A DNA stretch of 64,000 nt from Bryoerythrophyllum caledonicum (taxonomy: Eukaryota > Streptophyta > Bryopsida > Pottiales > Pottiaceae). The stretch covers positions 13,223,519 through 13,287,518 of the forward strand of contig OZ020521.1 in assembly GCA_963971425.1 (NCBI GenBank), read 5' to 3'. Made by a program: the position numbers and the translations under genes. Below the pieces are notes generated by a model. It had not been told where the DNA came from and made no database searches. It was given only the letters and a program-made list of their open reading frames with translations. Of the stretch, positions 60,009 to 64,000 are shown piece by piece. Within the stretch, counting starts at the first letter, position 1; the number at the start of each line of letters is the position of its first letter.

Positions 60009-63000
60009 TTTACTATTCCATTAACTCCAAACACATACCTTGTTGAAGTCGTCCTGGGACCTTCAGAAAAGGGTAATCCACCGCCATTGGGCTATAAATA
60101 GGACCCTACTCCCACTTCAAGCCTCATAATCCCTCGTGCAATAGGCTGGCTTTTTTCTAAAACTAACAAGTTCTAGGATAACACACTATGATTCTTAAGT
60201 GGTTTTCTTTAAAATCACCACTTAAGATGTACAACTTTTGCACTTAAATGTGCAGAAAGCTATCCTATGCTCAAGCATGCATCCTTCACACTAACAATAC
60301 TTGGGCAACCTTAATACAATCACACCTTGCAATTCTAACATAATTTTGGCAACACTTCCGCATAACTGAAAGCACCGAAAAATTCACAATACGCCGCAAG
60401 TGAATTCCATCACATCCGGGTTTGGCATGCACAAGTAAATTTACCTCTCTCCGCGCTTCGCTCAAATCACTGCACAATGTGCTCGAGCTATGCCTTCACT
60501 GTCGCTCACAATGGATAAGAATAACAAGCTTCTGCAGCTGTAGAGCTTTGACAAACCGCCTGGGTTGTCGTCACAGGTTGCTTGGAATTTTCTGCTAACC
60601 TTCCTATGCACACGAGTTCCTTCTCTATGTCACAAAAAAACTCGGCATTTCATGTAGGTCCTCACACATTTAGAAGTCGCTTTGATCTCATATCCTTTGA
60701 TATGAAACAAAAGTTATCGGAGCCGCTTCAGCAAAGCTTTGGCTCCATCTGCTGAGCTCGGAAAGTCCGCTCCGGAATCAATCGCACCGTATACTTCTAT
60801 TGTGTGCACAAATTATACCTCCAAGAGCATACAATTGCTTCTACATGCTAGGCCAAAATGCCTATCACCCAAAGCATCCACTACTGCAAGTACTTCGGCA
60901 ATTCTCTACGGCGTCCATCGATCCGTATGTAGCGGCACACTCAATAAAGTGCCCATTGTTATTTCCTTTGTTGATGAATAAAAGCTAGGATTTCCTAGGT
61001 CCAAGGAGCTCCGCACACCTCCTCCCCGCACCGGAACCCGTGCAGCCAACAGTAACAATGACGCAGCTCTCGACAATGGCACCACGTTCCGAGAGCTGTT
61101 TGTTTCTTCTCTGCAACGTCTCCACCCATAACGGCGGCACCCCGCCCAACAAGATTCACACAACCACTCCAGCACTCCACGCATCCGTCTCGAGCCCATA
61201 GCTCTTCTTCAAAACCTTGTTCATTGCATCACGCATGCGGCCTCACGCCTTCATGAGCATGTGCTACTTCTCGCGCTTCGTCTAGAACTCATAGCCACAA
61301 ATTCTCATGTCGTTCGTCCAGTTTGTTTGAACACCTCTCCCGCTTCCAGAGCTCTACTTGCTCTCTATTAAGTGTGTGTCTTTCTTGGCACCACTAGATA
61401 TCGGCCTCTTGGATTTAAGATAAACCTGAACTTCCACGAAAGACTTCCACCTCTAGGGCAGTCAAATTGGAGCAAATGCGGCACTTTAGCTGTAGCAAAC
61501 CCTAGTGCTCCAAACCTTGGACAATCCTAGATCCTCTCAAAATCTAGTGCTGGCACTGACACAACAAATCGATGTTTCAACCCTCTTTGCACACTCTACA
61601 CCGGCCGAAGCTGGACTTACCATAGCACTCTCGCTCTTGTGACTGCTGTTGGTCCCCGTGCTCGCATCTGTCTGGGCGATGAGCTCCCAAAACTGAGCCG
61701 ATTGTTTCACCTCCAGCCTTCTCCGTTCAACCAATTGGGGAATTAGATCCACTAGAATCAGGAGAGGTCGCCACTTCAAGCACCGCAAAGATCACTTGTT
61801 GGTTCCTAAGTTGACAATACAAGTCGGCAACTTCAATATTCCAGCACTTCAGCGCCCTAGTTTACACTCCAAACCTTGCAAGTGCACTTCGCTCAGGTTT
61901 TCATGTTCAGCCGCCAGCTCTAGTTCCTACCTCTGGAAATTGTATTATTCAGACTTGGATTTTGAGTAACGTCCCAAAATCCCATTAGATGTACAATCAT
62001 GCCGCGATTACACCCACTTCTGCAACATGATCTTCTTCAAGTAACAAACAAGTACAAAATACTTGTAACTTACATGATAGTCAAGTCCATGCTACTCTTG
62101 AAGGGTTGAAGCATGATAACGATAAGATTGTGGTGTGTAACACCCTCACCTCATCATGTGGAAGACTCAACCTTGAGAAAGATGAGTCTCCCTCAACCAC
62201 AGATGGAGGTCATTTGGGCTCTAAGTTCCAAATGAAGTGTCAAAAGACACCACCGTCGACCTAGCTATCGCACGACACTACTCCTAACCCTAGTAACTAA
62301 TTAGGGCTGAGTTCTCCACCTTCCGATAACTCCACAACTCCCTAGGTGGTTCCTAACCAAAAACCATCTACACAGACACCTCCATGCACCAATCTTGACA
62401 TTGTAGACAAAATGCTAAAAGGTCTGTCAAGTGGTTGCCATACCTTTCCATCCATGCAATGGATCTTTTCCTTAGGTGGGCCATTGTCTTTCCAAAGGCT
62501 GAAGGAATCTCCACATCTTCTCACATGTGCATTTTTACCAACAAATGACTCAGAGCTCAACACCTGGTTCAAGCATCACGAAAGATATTGCTAGAAAGTG
62601 TGAGCCTACTACAAATGCAAAGAAGCCATACTTCTGAAAGTTCTTGAATAAGGCGATGTCATCAAATTTGCTACACATGTCTAGAGGATATGGAGTGCCC
62701 TCAATGATGGTGGAAGGTTTCACTTACAACAAGGTGAAGTCCAAATTTGCACAATAACATAAAAATCACAAAATTAGTTGAACTAGTAGAAGGCAATGCA
62801 AAAATAAGGATCCAAAGCCTTATTTTATGTCTAATACTGGTATGTGGACTGCAATTAGGTAGTTATTGTAAAAACACACTGAAGACAACTTTGATGAAAT
62901 CTTTGATCTTGGTACGAACATGGGCACATCAAAACAACATCTGCAAATTTTAACGTTATCTTAGACACAAAACAAACATGTGACAAATTTTTATAAAACC

Positions 63001-63450
63001 AATACTAAAATGGGAAAAGGATATGTGAGTGGTTTGCAATGTCTCCAAGAAAACACAAAGCTGAAATTTTATGAAATATAAGGGGTTTTATTGTCCTCAA
63101 GATTTTTTAGTCACATGACAAAGTCTGAACTAATACTTACACTGGAAGTGTAGAGACCAAGGGAACATACAACTTACTCGTGAGGGTCGCTTACTTGGTA
63201 GGAACAAAGATAGACTTCACGTAGGGTGTATCACTCTTTTTTGACATGTTTATGTATTCTTTGTTATATTTGAGAGTGAGGTTTTTTGTTTGTGGACATG
63301 TTTCTACGTCCAGTACGTAGGGTTTTGTTTTCTTGAGAATTTGCCACTAGGTGCACAATTGAGTTGAAGATTGTAAGAATATGTGATGAGCATTGGTTTA
63401 ATTATATGTGATAGTGCATTTGGACAAGTATTGATATGTTTTCGGCAAAC
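60009..63450. other. no gene recognised
   Basis: A plus-strand TATA-like CTATAAATAGG lies at 60094-60104, without a gene attached. The region is GC-balanced to about 61900 and then AT-rich. ORFs of 60-97 codons (for example 60906-61199 minus, 62346-62594 plus) show no recognisable motifs. Confidence 0.35.
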
Positions 63451-63940
63451 TTTGTGGTGGCAGAGAAGGAGCTCGGGAGCGAGAGCGGCAATGCCATGGC
63501 GGAGTGACGACGTCGTGCAATGAACCGTAAGTTTGTGTCAAATTTAGGGTTTTGTGTGTTGGGGGTTAAATCACATGGGTTCCTTTGCACCAAAAGTGTT
63601 AGGCTTTCATGTTTCTCTTTTAGGAGGAACTGTGATTGCTCTCGCAAGAAAAAGTTGTGTCATTGTGCTCCATTTGATGATGTTTTTTGTTGTGTTGTCG
63701 CGGGCGGTGAAGGTGAAGGTGGCGGTGAAGGTGGTGGCACATGCTGCACCGAGACGAACGCAGTTTCAATGGACTTTGTGGTGGCGGAGAAGAGGTGCAG
63801 GATCAAGAGAAGGGGCGCAGGAGCAAGAGTAGCGGCGCCATGGCAAAGTGACAATGTTACGCAACTAAGTTGTAAGTTCTCGTCATATTTGGGGTTTTGT
63901 GTGCAAGTGGTTTTGTTACCAGGGGAGGGTTGTGTGCTCT
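63451..63940. repeat. imperfect tandem duplication, 324-bp spacing
   Basis: The segment beginning TTTGTGGTGGCAGAGAAGG at 63451 recurs as TTTGTGGTGGCGGAGAAGA at 63775. Both are followed by a GCCATGGC..AGTGAC block, a GTAAGTT-like site and TAGGGTTTTGTGTG / TGGGGTTTTGTGTG. It may be a duplicated exon/intron junction of a gene that extends beyond the window, but no protein family is recognised. Confidence 0.5.
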
Positions 63941-64000
63941 AGTTGCAAGAATTCAAAATTACAATTGTTCATCAAGGACAAGTTAGCATTTGCATCGACT

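Overview
The window looks like nuclear DNA of a land plant. It holds an intron-bearing plastid-type J-domain gene, an intron-bearing pseudogene of plastid Cu/Zn superoxide dismutase, a complete eight-exon eIF4A-III gene, plant-style Ty1/copia and Ty3/gypsy relics and an L1-type LINE. It is gene-poor and repeat-rich. The species cannot be fixed from sequence alone; the unusual transposon families (TTAA-flanked piggyBac-like MITEs, and a non-LTR element with both RNase H and a restriction-like endonuclease) make a non-flowering plant plausible, but that is only an inference.

Layout. 0-6.5 kb: a GC-rich palindromic block, then a decayed Ty3/gypsy pol region carrying an inserted CACTA-ended element. 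7.3-8.6 kb: J-domain gene (minus). 9.6-16 kb: small DNA transposons (TA-flanked MITE, two opposed Harbinger-like MITEs, first piggyBac-like MITE). 17.1-22.0 kb: an element with ~290-bp terminal inverted repeats that carries an RNase H fragment and was later split by a recent non-autonomous copia insertion. 22-25 kb: more MITEs. 25.2-25.4 kb: a small Cys-cluster gene. 27.3-28.6 kb: a SWIM-like protein relic. 29.3-30.8 kb: 3' part of a non-LTR element. 31-37 kb: MITEs and a 5'-truncated LINE with perfect target duplication. 40-44.3 kb: two Cys-motif genes (one on each strand) flanking the SOD pseudogene. 47.6-47.95 kb: a very long (CT)n tract. 49.0-52.1 kb: eIF4A-III, with telo-boxes and a tandem duplication upstream. 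54-64 kb: a further MITE, decayed coding relics, a minus-strand gag region and minisatellites.

Only eIF4A-III and the J-domain gene are confidently functional. eIF4A-III is the RNA-clamping helicase of the exon junction complex. The J-protein is a predicted plastid co-chaperone. Three small ORFs share an H-x-C-x4-C core (two of them H-x-C-x4-C-P-x-C-H-[KR]) and are the best candidates for an undescribed protein family here.
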